Below, in pieces: positions 55,017-64,000 of a stretch of 64,000 nucleotides of DNA. The notes under the pieces were generated by a model. The model was not told the DNA's origin. It saw nothing but the letters and a program-made list of their open reading frames with translations, and did no database searches. The stretch lies in contig NZ_WBOS01000001.1 of the NCBI RefSeq assembly GCF_008923245.1, forward strand, positions 868,001 to 932,000, read 5' to 3'. This DNA is from Cytobacillus depressus. Lineage in GTDB: Bacteria; Bacillota; Bacilli; Bacillales; Cytobacillaceae. The position numbers were made by a program, and so were the translations under genes. Numbering within the stretch: position 1 is the stretch's first letter; each line of letters starts with the position of its first letter.

Positions 55017-56786
55017 TTATCCCAGTGGAAATTTCTTATTTAACTCAATATAAAAAGTTGTCCCTACTCCCTCTTCACTTTCAACGGAAACTTTTCCTTT
55101 ATGTGCCTCTACTAAATGTTTAACAATGGCTAATCCTAAGCCTGTTCCTCCCGAATTACGGCTTCGAGCTCGATCCACCCGATAAAACCGTTCAAATATT
55201 CGCGGAATTTCTTCCTTCTGAATACCAATTCCAGTATCTCTTACTTTAATCAACACATTTGAATCTGTCTCACTTAATGAGATAGACACGCTGCCGCCAT
55301 TAGGTGTATAGGTTACAGCATTATTAATTAAATTTAGAAAAATTTGTTTCAGCCGATCCGCATCTGCCTCTATTAGAATATTGTCGTTTGTTGACTTAAA
55401 TGTAATGCTAATCTCTTTTTCTTCAGCCTTTTGTTTTAATATGGCAATGACCTCATGAAGAGTGTCAGCGATATTATATTTTTCGATCGAGAGATTAAAG
55501 TTCTGCTGTTCTATTTTGGACAGGTCCAATAAATCATGAACAAGCATCTGTAAACGGTCACTTTCCTGAAGAATAATTTTCAAAAATGCTTCCAATGCTT
55601 CCTTATTTTCCATGGCTCCATCTAAAAGTGTTTCTGAAAACCCTTTAATAGAAGTAATCGGTGTTTTCAATTCGTGCGAAACATTTGCGACAAAGTCCTT
55701 TCTCATTTGTTCCAGCTTTTTCAAATCGGTAATATCATGGAATACGAGGAGAACCCCTTTCCACACATCATTTGTTCCAATGATAGGTACTCCGTAAACC
55801 TCGAAATGTCGCCGCTTGTTACCTGTAAAGATAATCATTTGCTTCCTGACATTTTCTTCAGTCATAAATATTTCTTCTATTAAGGTGACGACCTCTTCAA
55901 TTTCTATCACTTCATAATAGAGATTGTTTAAATAATCAGCTGGATTAATAGCAAAAAACTCTTTATAAGTCCGGTTCATCAAACTGATAAACCCTTTACT
56001 ATCAATCAATATTAATCCGCTTCCCATATTTTCTACTAGCGCAGTCAGCCGGTCCTGCTGCATCTCTTGAGTCTTTCTCATTTCCTGCAAGTTTCTCGCC
56101 AACACATTAATAGAAGCACTAAGCATACCCGTTTCATTCATATGATCTTCATATGTACGGGCCCGATAATTTCCTTTTGCTAGCTCAATCGCTGTATTAG
56201 CAGCAGCTTCAATTGGCTTCGTATAGCGGGCGGTCATTCGAGTTCCTAATAATAGAATGACAACAAATGAAAAGGTCAAGCTAATCGTGAGCAGCTTCCA
56301 AATTTGCTTATAAGCATGATTAATTTCCGTCATGCGAGTACTAAGAAATAAATAACCTTCTTTTTTACCCTCTAGAAGTATTGGGCTCCAATAGTAATTC
56401 AGATCATAGTCTCCCGTATTCTCTACTAAATAGTGACTCACATTTTTTTTGTTGATCAAGTCAGTGATCATATTTTCATGCCAGGAAGTATCTATATATG
56501 AAAACTTTCCGCTATCATGGATGATGGCTCCTTCATTGTCAGCAACGGTTACCCTTGCATCAAGCATTTTGCTGTATTTACCGATTTCATCCTTTTTGAT
56601 TGAATCAATGCCGCCTTCATCTCCTATAAAATTTGAGATGAGTGCACTTTCTTTTTTTAAGCGCTCATCAAAGCTATGCAAATAGTAGCTTTTGAAAAGC
56701 TGTCCTAAAAGAAGACCTAATCCGATTAAGACAGCAAATATTAATGTGATTAATCCGTACAGAAGCCGTGAGCGGAATTTCATCAT
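55017..56786 (-). CDS. phoR: Phosphate sensor histidine kinase PhoR
   Basis: This is a 589-aa kinase. Two transmembrane helices (residues ~7-30 and ~165-185) flank an extracytoplasmic sensor; HAMP, PAS, HisKA (FVANVSHELKTPITSIKG, phospho-His near 365) and ATPase (NLINNAVTYTPNGG, DTGIGI, GTGLGLAIVKHL) follow. Its start overlaps the phoP stop by 4 nt. With PhoP it controls phosphate-starvation genes. Confidence 0.95.
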   Translation of the reverse strand: MMKFRSRLLYGLITLIFAVLIGLGLLLGQLFKSYYLHSFDERLKKESALISNFIGDEGGIDSIKKDEIGKYSKMLDARVTVADNEGAIIHDSGKFSYIDTSWHENMITDLINKKNVSHYLVENTGDYDLNYYWSPILLEGKKEGYLFLSTRMTEINHAYKQIWKLLTISLTFSFVVILLLGTRMTARYTKPIEAAANTAIELAKGNYRARTYEDHMNETGMLSASINVLARNLQEMRKTQEMQQDRLTALVENMGSGLILIDSKGFISLMNRTYKEFFAINPADYLNNLYYEVIEIEEVVTLIEEIFMTEENVRKQMIIFTGNKRRHFEVYGVPIIGTNDVWKGVLLVFHDITDLKKLEQMRKDFVANVSHELKTPITSIKGFSETLLDGAMENKEALEAFLKIILQESDRLQMLVHDLLDLSKIEQQNFNLSIEKYNIADTLHEVIAILKQKAEEKEISITFKSTNDNILIEADADRLKQIFLNLINNAVTYTPNGGSVSISLSETDSNVLIKVRDTGIGIQKEEIPRIFERFYRVDRARSRNSGGTGLGLAIVKHLVEAHKGKVSVESEEGVGTTFYIELNKKFPLG

Positions 56787-57499
56787 TCTCCTTTCGGCTC
56801 CTCAAGCTTGTATCCTAAACCGCGTATCGTTTTTATATACAATGGCTTTTTTGTGTCATGTTCAATTTTTTCTCGAAGATGGCTAATGTGTACGTCAACA
56901 ATACGGGTATCTCCAGCAAAGTCATAATTCCAGACAGCACTTAATAGACTGTCTCTTGTTAGTACACGTCCCTTATTCTTCGCTAAATATAATAATAATT
57001 CAAATTCTTTTGGCGTTAATTCCAGGAGATTGCCTTCAAAATAAGCCTCATATTGGTCCGGAAAGATTTTCAGATCAAAAATTTCAATATAATCTAAATC
57101 CTCTTCCGCTTTTCCAACTGTTTCAGCTGAAAACTGTGTTCTTCTTAAAATTGCTTTAACCCTTGCTACAACTTCTCGTGGGCTAAAGGGCTTTGTCATA
57201 TAATCGTCCGCACCTAATTCTAAACCAAGAACTTTATCGAATTCGTCGTCCTTCGCTGTCAGCATTAAAATCGGAGTCATGACTTTATTTTGACGTAGCT
57301 CTTTACATACCTCAATGCCATCCATTTTAGGAAGCATAAGATCGAGCACGATTAAATCAGGATTCTCACTAATCGCTAAGTTTTTTCCTATTTCTCCATC
57401 CATTGCGGTGATGACTTCATAACCTGCCTGTTTTAGATTGTACTCCAATAATGTAAGTATGGACTGTTCATCATCAACAATTAAAACTTTCTTTGCCAT
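56783..57499 (-). CDS. phoP: Phosphate response regulator PhoP
   Basis: This is a 238-aa OmpR-type regulator. The receiver has the acidic pair VDDEQ, phospho-Asp in IVLDLMLPKMDG and KPFSPREVVARV. The C-terminal winged helix ends with RTIRGLGYKLE. SD GGAGG precedes the ATG. First gene of phoPR. Confidence 0.96.
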   Translation of the reverse strand: MAKKVLIVDDEQSILTLLEYNLKQAGYEVITAMDGEIGKNLAISENPDLIVLDLMLPKMDGIEVCKELRQNKVMTPILMLTAKDDEFDKVLGLELGADDYMTKPFSPREVVARVKAILRRTQFSAETVGKAEEDLDYIEIFDLKIFPDQYEAYFEGNLLELTPKEFELLLYLAKNKGRVLTRDSLLSAVWNYDFAGDTRIVDVHISHLREKIEHDTKKPLYIKTIRGLGYKLEEPKGE

Positions 57500-57580
57500 A
57501 ATAGCCTCCGTTTAATCGGTATTCCCCAAAATAAGCTAAATCTTTTCAAAAGGTTAACCCCTTATTTTCATCCTATTATT

Positions 57581-57609
57581 AATATATACTGACAGCCGAA
57601 ATGTAACAA
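57581..57609 (-). promoter_or_regulatory. Possible sigma-A promoter of phoPR
   Basis: TTGTTA (57604-57609), 17-nt spacer, TATATT (57581-57586) on the minus strand, about 80 nt upstream of phoP. Confidence 0.5.
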
Positions 57610-57711
57610 GGACAACTGCTGCTTTCAAAATTTCGCAAGCGGAAATACGGAAGTGCCTGCGGCACAATCAAAAGACAATTGTTCCAGCTAGGATTAATCA
57701 CAGAAGTTTTC

Positions 57712-57881
57712 CTTTGTGCTCACCCCCGACAAGCACAAGACGAGCCTCACGGAAAGATGAGCTCTACCTTTTAGGATTGGCTTGTGACCTCGAGGTCGAC
57801 AAAAACGCGACACCCTCCCAAAAGCTACACTTTTGGTCGTGCGATGATTACGCTGCCGAAGCGTTCCTTGTGGAGCTAGAC
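57712..57881 (+). repeat. Degenerate A element with D, truncated right arm
   Basis: Starts near CTCACCCCCGACAAGCACAAG and has CTCGAGGTCGAC followed by the left half of a C hairpin, GCGACACCCT. A D module (57817-57869) then jumps directly to TGGAGCTAGAC, so the rest of C and the GGGGCTAGGCGC arm are lost. At 57640-57690 are more scraps (ACGGAAGTGCCTGCGGC, CCAGCTAG). Confidence 0.75.
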
Positions 57882-57886
57882 AATAG

Positions 57887-57919
57887 AAAAAGACATAGGC
57901 TTTTGCATATGTCTTTTGA
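57887..57919 (-). terminator. Terminator after the MaoC-like gene
   Basis: AAAGACATATGC/GCCTATGTCTTTTT stem on the minus strand. Confidence 0.8.
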
Positions 57920-57925
57920 AAATAG

Positions 57926-58402
57926 TTAAAAATTCTCAAGAGTTTCTCCATCCATTGCATGAATTCGGTGGGGTGGACATACAAGCAATGTTCCTTTAAT
58001 TACGGTTTCATCTTCTTCATCTGTGCCGTGGACTTGAATTTGAATCGTATGGCTGCTTTTACTCACCTCAACCACTTCAAAAAGGAATTGTACCGTTCCA
58101 TAATGGTAAACTGGTTTCACAAAATTAATTTCTTGTTTTAATATATGGGAGCCAGGCCCAGGTAAATATTTTGAAATGGCGGAAGATATAATTCCATTTA
58201 GCATAATGCTAGGAACAATCGGTTTTTTATAAGGTGTTTGTGATGCATAGTCATGCTGAATATATAATGGATTGGCATCATTAGTTAGTCCTAAATATAG
58301 GAGCAAATCTTTGTCTTCGATTTTTTCTGTTAACGTTAATTTTTCCCCAACTGTAATTTCTTCTATTTGTCTTCCAAGCTTACGTTTTTTACCAAGTAGC
58401 AT
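57926..58402 (-). CDS. MaoC-like hotdog dehydratase
   Basis: This is a 158-aa protein of the MaoC/(R)-enoyl-CoA hydratase hotdog group. LTNDANPLYIQHDYA carries the Asp/His-type active-site region, and PSIMLNGIISSAISKYLPGPGS is the conserved second block. The reaction is probably hydration of an enoyl thioester, but the substrate is unknown. It lies between mdh and phoP with a GGAGG SD and its own terminator. No gene symbol is certain. Confidence 0.8.
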   Translation of the reverse strand: MLLGKKRKLGRQIEEITVGEKLTLTEKIEDKDLLLYLGLTNDANPLYIQHDYASQTPYKKPIVPSIMLNGIISSAISKYLPGPGSHILKQEINFVKPVYHYGTVQFLFEVVEVSKSSHTIQIQVHGTDEEDETVIKGTLLVCPPHRIHAMDGETLENF

Positions 58403-58510
58403 ACAAGTGCACCTCCAAAACTATGTAACCGCTTGCAATTCGTTTTAAAATTATTCAGATTTTTTATATTATACCTTATTATTTACTATGAGTGATAGTC
58501 TATTATTTGC

Positions 58511-58540
58511 AAAAAAATTCGGGGTTACCCCCGAATTTTA
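58511..58540 (-). terminator. Terminator after mdh
   Basis: TTCGGGGGTAACCCCGAA stem with a T7 run on the minus strand. Confidence 0.88.
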
Positions 58541-58579
58541 TGTTAGCTTCATAAGAAATATACGAGCCGATATATTTTA

Positions 58580-59518
58580 TTAAGATAGAACAGCCATTAC
58601 GCTGCGAACAGCTTCAGCAGATTGATCAAGTGCAGCTTTCTCATCTGGAGTTAATTCAAGCTCTATGACCTTCTCAATTCCATTAGCACCAAGAATAGTA
58701 GGAACTCCTAAGTAAATTCCATCATATCCATATTCCCCTTCAAGGTAAGCAATGGAAGGAAGAACACGGCGCTGGTCTTTAAGAATCGCTTCACACATTT
58801 CAACAAGTGAAGCTGCAGGTGCATAATAGGCACTTCCATTTCCTAGCAGATTAACGATTTCTCCGCCACCTTTACGAGTGCGTTCTACAATGGAATCTAG
58901 ACGATCTTTCGGGATTAAAGTTTCTAGCGGAATACCGCCGGCATATGAATAGCGGACTAAAGGAACCATTTCGTCTCCATGCCCGCCAAGAACAAACCCT
59001 GTAATATCTTTTACCGACAAGTTTAATTCTTGGGCAATAAATGTGCGGAAACGAGCTGTGTCAAGAACGCCTGATTGTCCGATTACACGGTTTTTAGGGA
59101 AACCTGATTCTTTAAAAATCGTATATGTCATTGCGTCAACTGGATTCGTCAATACAACGATAAAGCAATGAGGAGAATACTTTACAATTTCCTGTGCTAC
59201 ACTCTTCATAATCTTTTGATTTGTTTGCACTAAATCATCACGGCTCATACCTGGTTTCCGAGCAATACCTGCGGTCACAACAACGATATCAGAGTCAGCC
59301 GTATCTGCATAGTCGGCTGTGCCAATAATATTTGCGTCAAAACCTTGAACAGGACTCGCTTCAAGCATATCTAAAGCTTTACCTTTAGCAGGGTTTTCCA
59401 TTTGTGGAATATCAACTAAGACAATATCTCCAAGCTCTTTTTGAGCAAGTAAAAATGCAGTTGTTGCTCCTGTGAAACCACTGCCAATAACGGAAATCTT
59501 CTTGCGTTTTAATGACAT
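58580..59518 (-). CDS. mdh: Malate dehydrogenase
   Basis: This is a 312-aa NAD-dependent enzyme of the LDH-like MDH type. The dinucleotide motif [14 protein letters not shown], the substrate loop [19 protein letters not shown] and the catalytic His in [11 protein letters not shown] are present. Last gene of citZ-icd-mdh, catalysing malate to oxaloacetate. SD AGGAGG. Confidence 0.97.
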   Translation of the reverse strand: MSLKRKKISVIGSGFTGATTAFLLAQKELGDIVLVDIPQMENPAKGKALDMLEASPVQGFDANIIGTADYADTADSDIVVVTAGIARKPGMSRDDLVQTNQKIMKSVAQEIVKYSPHCFIVVLTNPVDAMTYTIFKESGFPKNRVIGQSGVLDTARFRTFIAQELNLSVKDITGFVLGGHGDEMVPLVRYSYAGGIPLETLIPKDRLDSIVERTRKGGGEIVNLLGNGSAYYAPAASLVEMCEAILKDQRRVLPSIAYLEGEYGYDGIYLGVPTILGANGIEKVIELELTPDEKAALDQSAEAVRSVMAVLS

Positions 59519-59555
59519 ATCTCGTTCCTCCTTTTGTATTCATAAATCTGTATGT

Positions 59556-59584
59556 AAAAGAGGCTAAAAACTTAGCCTCTTTTA
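59556..59584 (-). terminator. Terminator between icd and mdh
   Basis: AAAGAGGCTAA/TTAGCCTCTTT stem between icd and the mdh SD. As mdh is normally cotranscribed with icd, it may be partial. Confidence 0.75.
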
Positions 59585-59592
59585 TAAAGGTT

Positions 59593-59629
59593 ATTCAAAA
59601 AGTCCGGGAAATTGTCCTCCTTTTTGAAT
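59593..59629 (+). repeat. Minimal E element (ends only)
   Basis: ATTCAAAAAGTCCGGGAAA joined to TTGTCCTCCTTTTTGAAT: both E tips with the interior lost, 37 nt. The outermost bases have changed together (GTTC/GAAC to ATTC/GAAT), keeping the inverted repeat. It lies between the icd stop and its terminator. Confidence 0.8.
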
Positions 59630-59635
59630 ATACAC

Positions 59636-60904
59636 TTACTCCATATTTTTAATTAATTCATCACCGAATTCAGAACATTTCACTTCCTTTGCACCTTCCA
59701 TTAAGCGTGCAAAGTCATAAGTAACAACTTTAGAAGCAATTGTGTTTTCCATTGATTTCACAATCATATTAGCTGCTTCATTCCAACCTAAATGTTCAAG
59801 CATTAATACACCAGATAGAATAACAGATGAAGGGTTCACCTTGTCTAAGCCAGCATATTTTGGCGCTGTTCCGTGTGTCGCTTCAAAAATGGCATGTCCT
59901 GTCACATAGTTAATGTTTGCTCCTGGAGCGATACCAATTCCTCCAACTTGAGCAGCAAGTGCATCAGAAATATAGTCACCATTTAAATTCATTGTTGCAA
60001 CAACATCGAACTCTTTCGGACGTGTAAGAATTTGCTGTAAGAAGATGTCTGCGATTGCATCCTTCACGATAATTTTGCCAGCAGCTTCTGCATCCGCTTG
60101 CGCTTTATTCGCAGCTTCTGTGCCTTCAGCATCTTTAATGCGGTCATATTGAGCCCAAGTGAACACTTTGTCGCCATACTCTCTTTCCGCAAGCTCATAA
60201 CCCCAGTTTTTGAATGCCCCTTCAGTAAATTTCATAATATTTCCTTTATGGACAAGTGTGAGAGATTTTCTGCCTTCTTTAATCGCATACTCAATAGCAG
60301 CGCGTACTAAACGGCTTGTCCCTTCTTCTGAAACAGGTTTAATTCCAATTCCAGATGTTTCTGGGAAGCGGATTTTGTTTGCGCCTAATTCGTTTTGAAG
60401 GAAAGAGATTAATTTCTTTACTTCATCAGAACCTTTTGCATATTCGATTCCCGCATAAATATCCTCAGTATTTTCACGGAAAATAACCATATCTGTATCT
60501 TGAGGGCGCTTAACAGGTGATGGTACACCTTCAAACCAGCGAACTGGGCGTAAGCAAACAAATAGATCTAATTCTTGGCGAAGCGCTACGTTTAGTGAAC
60601 GAATTCCCCCACCAATTGGCGTCGTTAATGGACCTTTAATGGCAATTAAATATTCATTAATAAGGTCTAATGTTTCAGAAGGCAGCCATTCGCCAGTTTG
60701 ATTAAATGCTTTCTCTCCAGCTAAAACTTCTTTCCAGACAATTTTACGTTCACCTTTATATGCCTTTTCTACAGCAGCGTCCAATACTCTTGAAGCGGAA
60801 GCCCAAATATCTGGACCTGTTCCGTCTCCTTCAATAAAAGGAACAACTGGATTATTTGGAACGTTTAGAACACCATTAGTAACTGTAATTTTTTCACCTT
60901 GCAT
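59636..60904 (-). CDS. icd: NADP-dependent isocitrate dehydrogenase
   Basis: This is a 422-aa TCA enzyme making 2-oxoglutarate. Substrate and metal motifs include [11 protein letters not shown], the Ser/Arg loop [14 protein letters not shown], and [20 protein letters not shown]. The ATG at 60904 follows GGAGGG by 7 nt; the upstream frame is not conserved. It follows citZ in the operon. Confidence 0.97.
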   Translation of the reverse strand: MQGEKITVTNGVLNVPNNPVVPFIEGDGTGPDIWASASRVLDAAVEKAYKGERKIVWKEVLAGEKAFNQTGEWLPSETLDLINEYLIAIKGPLTTPIGGGIRSLNVALRQELDLFVCLRPVRWFEGVPSPVKRPQDTDMVIFRENTEDIYAGIEYAKGSDEVKKLISFLQNELGANKIRFPETSGIGIKPVSEEGTSRLVRAAIEYAIKEGRKSLTLVHKGNIMKFTEGAFKNWGYELAEREYGDKVFTWAQYDRIKDAEGTEAANKAQADAEAAGKIIVKDAIADIFLQQILTRPKEFDVVATMNLNGDYISDALAAQVGGIGIAPGANINYVTGHAIFEATHGTAPKYAGLDKVNPSSVILSGVLMLEHLGWNEAANMIVKSMENTIASKVVTYDFARLMEGAKEVKCSEFGDELIKNME

Positions 60905-60964
60905 TGTTTTTTCCCTCCATCTTTTAGTCATACCCTTGAAGACTATCAAAGCTATTTATTAGAA

Positions 60965-60999
60965 TCAAAGGTTAGATGACGGATGCCACTAACCTTTGA
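60965..60999 (-). terminator. Hairpin between citZ and icd
   Basis: TCAAAGGTTAG/CTAACCTTTGA with an inner ATGACGGATGCCA loop; the following minus-strand sequence TTCTAATAAATAG has no strong T-run. It could be an attenuator or processing site. Confidence 0.5.
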
Positions 61000-61029
61000 C
61001 CGTTCTCTTTATCAAGCAAACAAATGATA

Positions 61030-62148
61030 TTAGCCTCTTTGCTGAATTGGAACATATTTCTGCATGCCAGGTCCTGTATAATCAGCACGCGGGCGGATTA
61101 AACGGTTGTTTTCGTATTGCTCAAGAATATGAGCAAGCCAGCCTGATACTCGGCTTACAGCAAAGATTGGCGTAAATAAATCATGGTCAATTCCTAAGCT
61201 ATGGTATACAGAAGCGGAATAGAAATCAACGTTTGGCGGAAGATTCTTCTCACCAGTTACAATGCTTTCAATTTTTGTTGACATTTCAAACCATTGTGGC
61301 TCGCCTGTTAGCTCTGTTAATTTCTTAGACATATCACGTAAATGCTTCGCACGCGGGTCCCCTTTGCGATATACGCGATGTCCAAAGCCCATGATTTTCT
61401 CTTTATTCTCAAGCTTTCCGCGAACATATGGCTCAACATTTTCAAGTGTGCCAATTTCAGAAAGCATTTTCATTACAGCTTCATTTGCTCCCCCATGTAA
61501 CGGACCTTTTAGTGCTCCGATCGCCGCTGTAATTCCTGAATATACATCAGATAATGTCGCTACACAAACACGTGCTGTAAATGTAGAAGCATTTAATTCG
61601 TGATCTGCGTGAAGCACTAATGCCTTGTCAAAAGCTTCAATCGCAATTGGTTCAGGTTCTTTTCCTGATAACATATATAGGAAGTTAGCAGCAAAGCCAA
61701 GGTCTTTCCTTGGAGAAATTGGTTCCAAACCTTTTCTAATTCGTGCGAATGCCGTTACGATTGCTGGCATTTTCGCTTGTAAACGAATCGCTTTTTGATA
61801 GTTTGACTCTTTTTCCATTAAATCTGCTTCTTCATCATATAATCCGATAAGTGAAACAGCCGTACGAAGAGCAGCCATCGGGTGAACTTTATCAATTGGA
61901 TACATTTTAAAATGCTCCAATACTCCCTTAGGCAATTCAGCATTTTCAGCTAGTTGATTTTTCAACTCCTCTAATTGAGATTGAGTTGGAAGCTTTCTGT
62001 GCCATAGCAGATAAATGACTTCTTCAAAGCTTGCATTTTCTGCTAAATCATCAATATCATATCCAACATATGTTAACGTATCATCTATGATTGAACTGAT
62101 CGATGATGTTGTAGCAACTACCCCTTCAAGACCGCGTGTAACTGTCAT
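61030..62148 (-). CDS. citZ: Citrate synthase II
   Basis: This is a 372-aa main citrate synthase. Catalytic segments are LHADHELNASTFTARV, GPLHGGANEAVMKML and MGFGHRVYRKGDPRAK. The ATG at 62148 (MTVTRG) follows GGAGAGGG and gives exactly the B. subtilis length. It heads the citZ-icd-mdh operon behind a cre-containing promoter region. Confidence 0.96.
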   Translation of the reverse strand: MTVTRGLEGVVATTSSISSIIDDTLTYVGYDIDDLAENASFEEVIYLLWHRKLPTQSQLEELKNQLAENAELPKGVLEHFKMYPIDKVHPMAALRTAVSLIGLYDEEADLMEKESNYQKAIRLQAKMPAIVTAFARIRKGLEPISPRKDLGFAANFLYMLSGKEPEPIAIEAFDKALVLHADHELNASTFTARVCVATLSDVYSGITAAIGALKGPLHGGANEAVMKMLSEIGTLENVEPYVRGKLENKEKIMGFGHRVYRKGDPRAKHLRDMSKKLTELTGEPQWFEMSTKIESIVTGEKNLPPNVDFYSASVYHSLGIDHDLFTPIFAVSRVSGWLAHILEQYENNRLIRPRADYTGPGMQKYVPIQQRG

Positions 62149-62423
62149 ACTGACCCTCTCCTTTACATAATAAAATTTCCCCATACCCTTTTTGTCTGTT
62201 TATTAATTCATTGGTGAATCTCAATTCATATATAAAAGTCGACTAGAAGTCGAACGACAGACCGATAAAAATGAAAAGGCAACCATTCAAAACAATCTCA
62301 TCGCTACATGATAGTTGATAAATATTAATCGAGCGTTTGCTCATGTAGGTTACAAAAATGAAAATGCTTACATTTCCATTTTATATTATATAAAAATAGT
62401 TTGTCCTAAACATATTTTTTTAA

Positions 62424-62439
62424 TGGTTTGCGCTTTCAA
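62424..62439 (-). promoter_or_regulatory. cre site (CcpA) at the citZ start
   Basis: TTGAAAGCGCAAACCA matches the relaxed cre consensus WTGNAARCGNWWWCAW at all but one position. It begins 5 nt after the -10, so CcpA binding would block initiation. Confidence 0.6.
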
Positions 62440-62444
62440 GTCCT

Positions 62445-62473
62445 ATTATAAACAATTTACTGATATTTGTGAA
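62445..62473 (-). promoter_or_regulatory. Sigma-A promoter of citZ
   Basis: TTCACA (62468-62473), 17-nt spacer, perfect TATAAT (62445-62450); leader about 290 nt. The rest of the 62480-62740 gap is very AT-rich with no repeat or clear signal beyond the ytvI SD. Confidence 0.75.
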
Positions 62474-62750
62474 TGAAAAAGGAGCGAAAAATAAGTATTA
62501 ATTAATATTTTTTCACAAAGCCATAAGTTTATCTTATGATGCATTATTAATATTTCTTATATCTATTGAATTTTTTTCATATTCTCTAGTTTTTTCCATT
62601 AAATATTCTATTTTTCATCTGAAACCTTTACAAACATTAAACGTAATTAAGATGATTACTTTAATAGAAAATGATAAACTATTTTGAATAGGATTCATTG
62701 ATATTAAATAAGTTACATAAACGCTAAATATTAAATAAGGAGGTACTTTT

Positions 62751-63866
62751 TTGAACCCAGTTTACGTTTATCGAACAATGCGATTTTTATTTGTAGTCAG
62801 TATCACTCTACTATTGCTCTTTGGATTTTTCTATATTTCTAAAGTCACTTACCCATTCTTAATCGGATTAGCCATTGCTTTTCTAATTAATCCGCTCGTC
62901 AATTTTCTTGAGGGTAAATGGAAAATGCCTCGTGTATTAGCTGTGTTAATAAGCATTGTCTTGTTAATTGCTATATTTGCAGGTCTCATTACCCTATTAA
63001 TCGCTGAAATTGTATCTGGCGCGGATTATTTGGCAAAGGTCGTGCCAAATCACTTAGATACGCTAATTAATTATGTCGAGAACTTCTTTGCTGGCCAAAT
63101 CATCCCAATCTATAATCAGTTAACTAGTTTATTTAAAAATTTAGATACTGGTCAGCAGGATACAATAATGACAAATATTCAAAACGTCGGGACGAAAATT
63201 GGTTCAACAGTCGGGGCTTTTATTCAATCCTTCTTTGGAAAAATACCTAATATTTTGTCCTGGTTTCCAAATGCAGCAACTGTGCTTATTTTCTCCTTAC
63301 TTGGTACATTTTTTATTAGTAAGGATTGGTACAGACTTTCGGAAATTGGAAACAGGCTGTTGCCAACCCGCGCAAAAACAAGCAGTAGAACGGTTTTTGC
63401 CGATTTAAAAAAGGCTCTGTTTGGATTTGTGAAGGCACAGGCAACACTTATTTCTATTTCTACAGTTATCATTTTAATTGGTTTATTAATTTTGCGTGTA
63501 GATTATGCTATTACCATCGCACTTGTTGCTGGGATTGTTGATATTATTCCATATTTGGGGACTGGATTAATTTTTGTTCCTTGGATTATTTACGAAGCAA
63601 TAGCTGGAGATATGGGTACAGCTATTGGAATTGGAGTTTTATATACAATTGTTCTCGTTCAGCGGCAAATTATGGAGCCAAAAATTCTTTCTTCGAGTAT
63701 CGGATTGGATCCTTTAGCAACTTTAATTGCCTTGTTTGTTGGCTTTAAATTGATTGGATTTTTAGGGTTAATTGTTGGGCCAGTTACACTTGTTATAATA
63801 ACAACCTTACATAAAGCCAACGTATTTCATGATTTATGGGCCTTTATTAAAGGGAAAGAAGCATAA
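62751..63866 (+). CDS. ytvI: AI-2E-family transporter YtvI, TTG start
   Basis: This is a 371-aa membrane protein with about eight transmembrane helices of the AI-2E/UPF0118 family, whose members act as ion antiporters or signal exporters. The start is TTG after AAGGAGGT. It has the family segments YPFLIGLAIAFLINPLVNFLE near the start and DIIPYLGTGLIFVPW near residue 265. It is plus strand, divergent from citZ. The intervening ytwI of B. subtilis is absent. Confidence 0.88.
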   Translation: MNPVYVYRTMRFLFVVSITLLLLFGFFYISKVTYPFLIGLAIAFLINPLVNFLEGKWKMPRVLAVLISIVLLIAIFAGLITLLIAEIVSGADYLAKVVPNHLDTLINYVENFFAGQIIPIYNQLTSLFKNLDTGQQDTIMTNIQNVGTKIGSTVGAFIQSFFGKIPNILSWFPNAATVLIFSLLGTFFISKDWYRLSEIGNRLLPTRAKTSSRTVFADLKKALFGFVKAQATLISISTVIILIGLLILRVDYAITIALVAGIVDIIPYLGTGLIFVPWIIYEAIAGDMGTAIGIGVLYTIVLVQRQIMEPKILSSSIGLDPLATLIALFVGFKLIGFLGLIVGPVTLVIITTLHKANVFHDLWAFIKGKEA

Positions 63867-63886
63867 TTCAGGTTTTATATCTTTAT

Positions 63887-63925
63887 AGAAAAAGGTCATT
63901 CCAATGTTGGGATGACCTTTTTCTA
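63887..63925 (+). terminator. Terminator after ytvI
   Basis: GAAAAAGGTCATTCC/GGGATGACCTTTTTC stem with a T-run on the plus strand. Confidence 0.88.
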
Positions 63926-63955
63926 TATTTATTCTTTAAGCGATGTTATACGATT

Positions 63956-64000
63956 CTGTTGATTTCCGCTACAGGCACTTAGCGATCTGAACAATTTCCT
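63956..64000 (+). repeat. Partial F-family repeat at the window edge
   Basis: CTGTTGATTTCCGCTACAGGCACTTAGCGATC is an F left end. Sequence after GATC (TGAACAATTTCCT) departs from other copies, so it may be truncated or run past the window. Confidence 0.65.

Noticed and set aside
1..64000. CRISPR array
   Set aside because: The repeats are scattered, nested and structured; there is no regular repeat-spacer spacing and no cas gene.
1..64000. tRNA or rRNA genes
   Set aside because: No cloverleaf with CCA-type ends or rRNA segments was seen on either strand.

Overview
The window is from a low-GC, endospore-forming member of the Bacillaceae outside the close B. subtilis group. Spore genes (gerM, gerE, sspI, ytxC, ytaF), Bacillus sigma-factor signatures (sigma-K, sigma-G, sigma-W) and gene order matching the B. 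subtilis gerM-to-ytvI segment support this; the genus cannot be fixed from the sequence alone. Almost all genes lie on the minus strand. The plus-strand exceptions are yslB, rnhC, sspI, ysdB and ytvI.

Layout by approximate coordinate. 0.4-6.4 kb: gerM, a RecQ helicase, racE, ysmB, gerE, ysmA. 6.5-12.4 kb: sdhCAB, yslB, and lysC behind a lysine riboswitch. 12.4-20.2 kb: uvrC, trxA and the fatty-acid degradation cluster etfA-etfB-fadB-fadR-lcfA, in which lcfA carries an in-frame stop. 20.4-28 kb: yshE, mutS2, polX, cvpA, zapA, rnhC. 28-37.3 kb: pheST behind a T-box, ysgA, sspI, ysdC, a dUTPase, ysdB, a DedA-like protein, ysdA. 37.4-45.4 kb: infC-rpmI-rplT with its L20-type leader, thrS behind a T-box, ytxC, dnaB-dnaI, nrdR. 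45.5-54.7 kb: speH, gapB, coaE, ytaF, mutM, polA, hflKC. 55-64 kb: phoPR, a MaoC-like protein, the TCA operon citZ-icd-mdh, ytvI. The conserved core covers TCA cycle and respiration, fatty acid oxidation, replication initiation and repair, amino-acid-gated tRNA charging, and phosphate sensing.

The unusual part is between the genes. Nearly every larger gap holds copies of at least six families of short, hairpin-forming, non-coding repeats, called A to F here. They are nested inside one another: D in C, C in A or B, A in E. A is a ~120-nt hairpin with ends AAAAGCGGAAGCGCC and GGCGCTGGAGCTAGAC. B is a ~130-150-nt two-hairpin element running from GTGAAACTTC to CTGCGATAAA. C is a tandem hairpin module whose loops read RTCCT. 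D is a ~52-62-nt module with TCGTGCGATG. E is a ~143-nt element with GTTCAAAAAG/CTTTTTGAAC ends. F has TGTTGATT/AATCAACA ends. Some copies supply stop codons (yshE, cvpA, ysdA). Others lie inside transcribed leaders: A in the pheS T-box and lysC riboswitch leaders, B in the thrS leader. Paired substitutions in C, D and A keep the stems intact, which argues for selection on structure. This layered repeat system is the best candidate for something not well described.

No tRNA, rRNA, CRISPR array, prophage or transposase gene was found.
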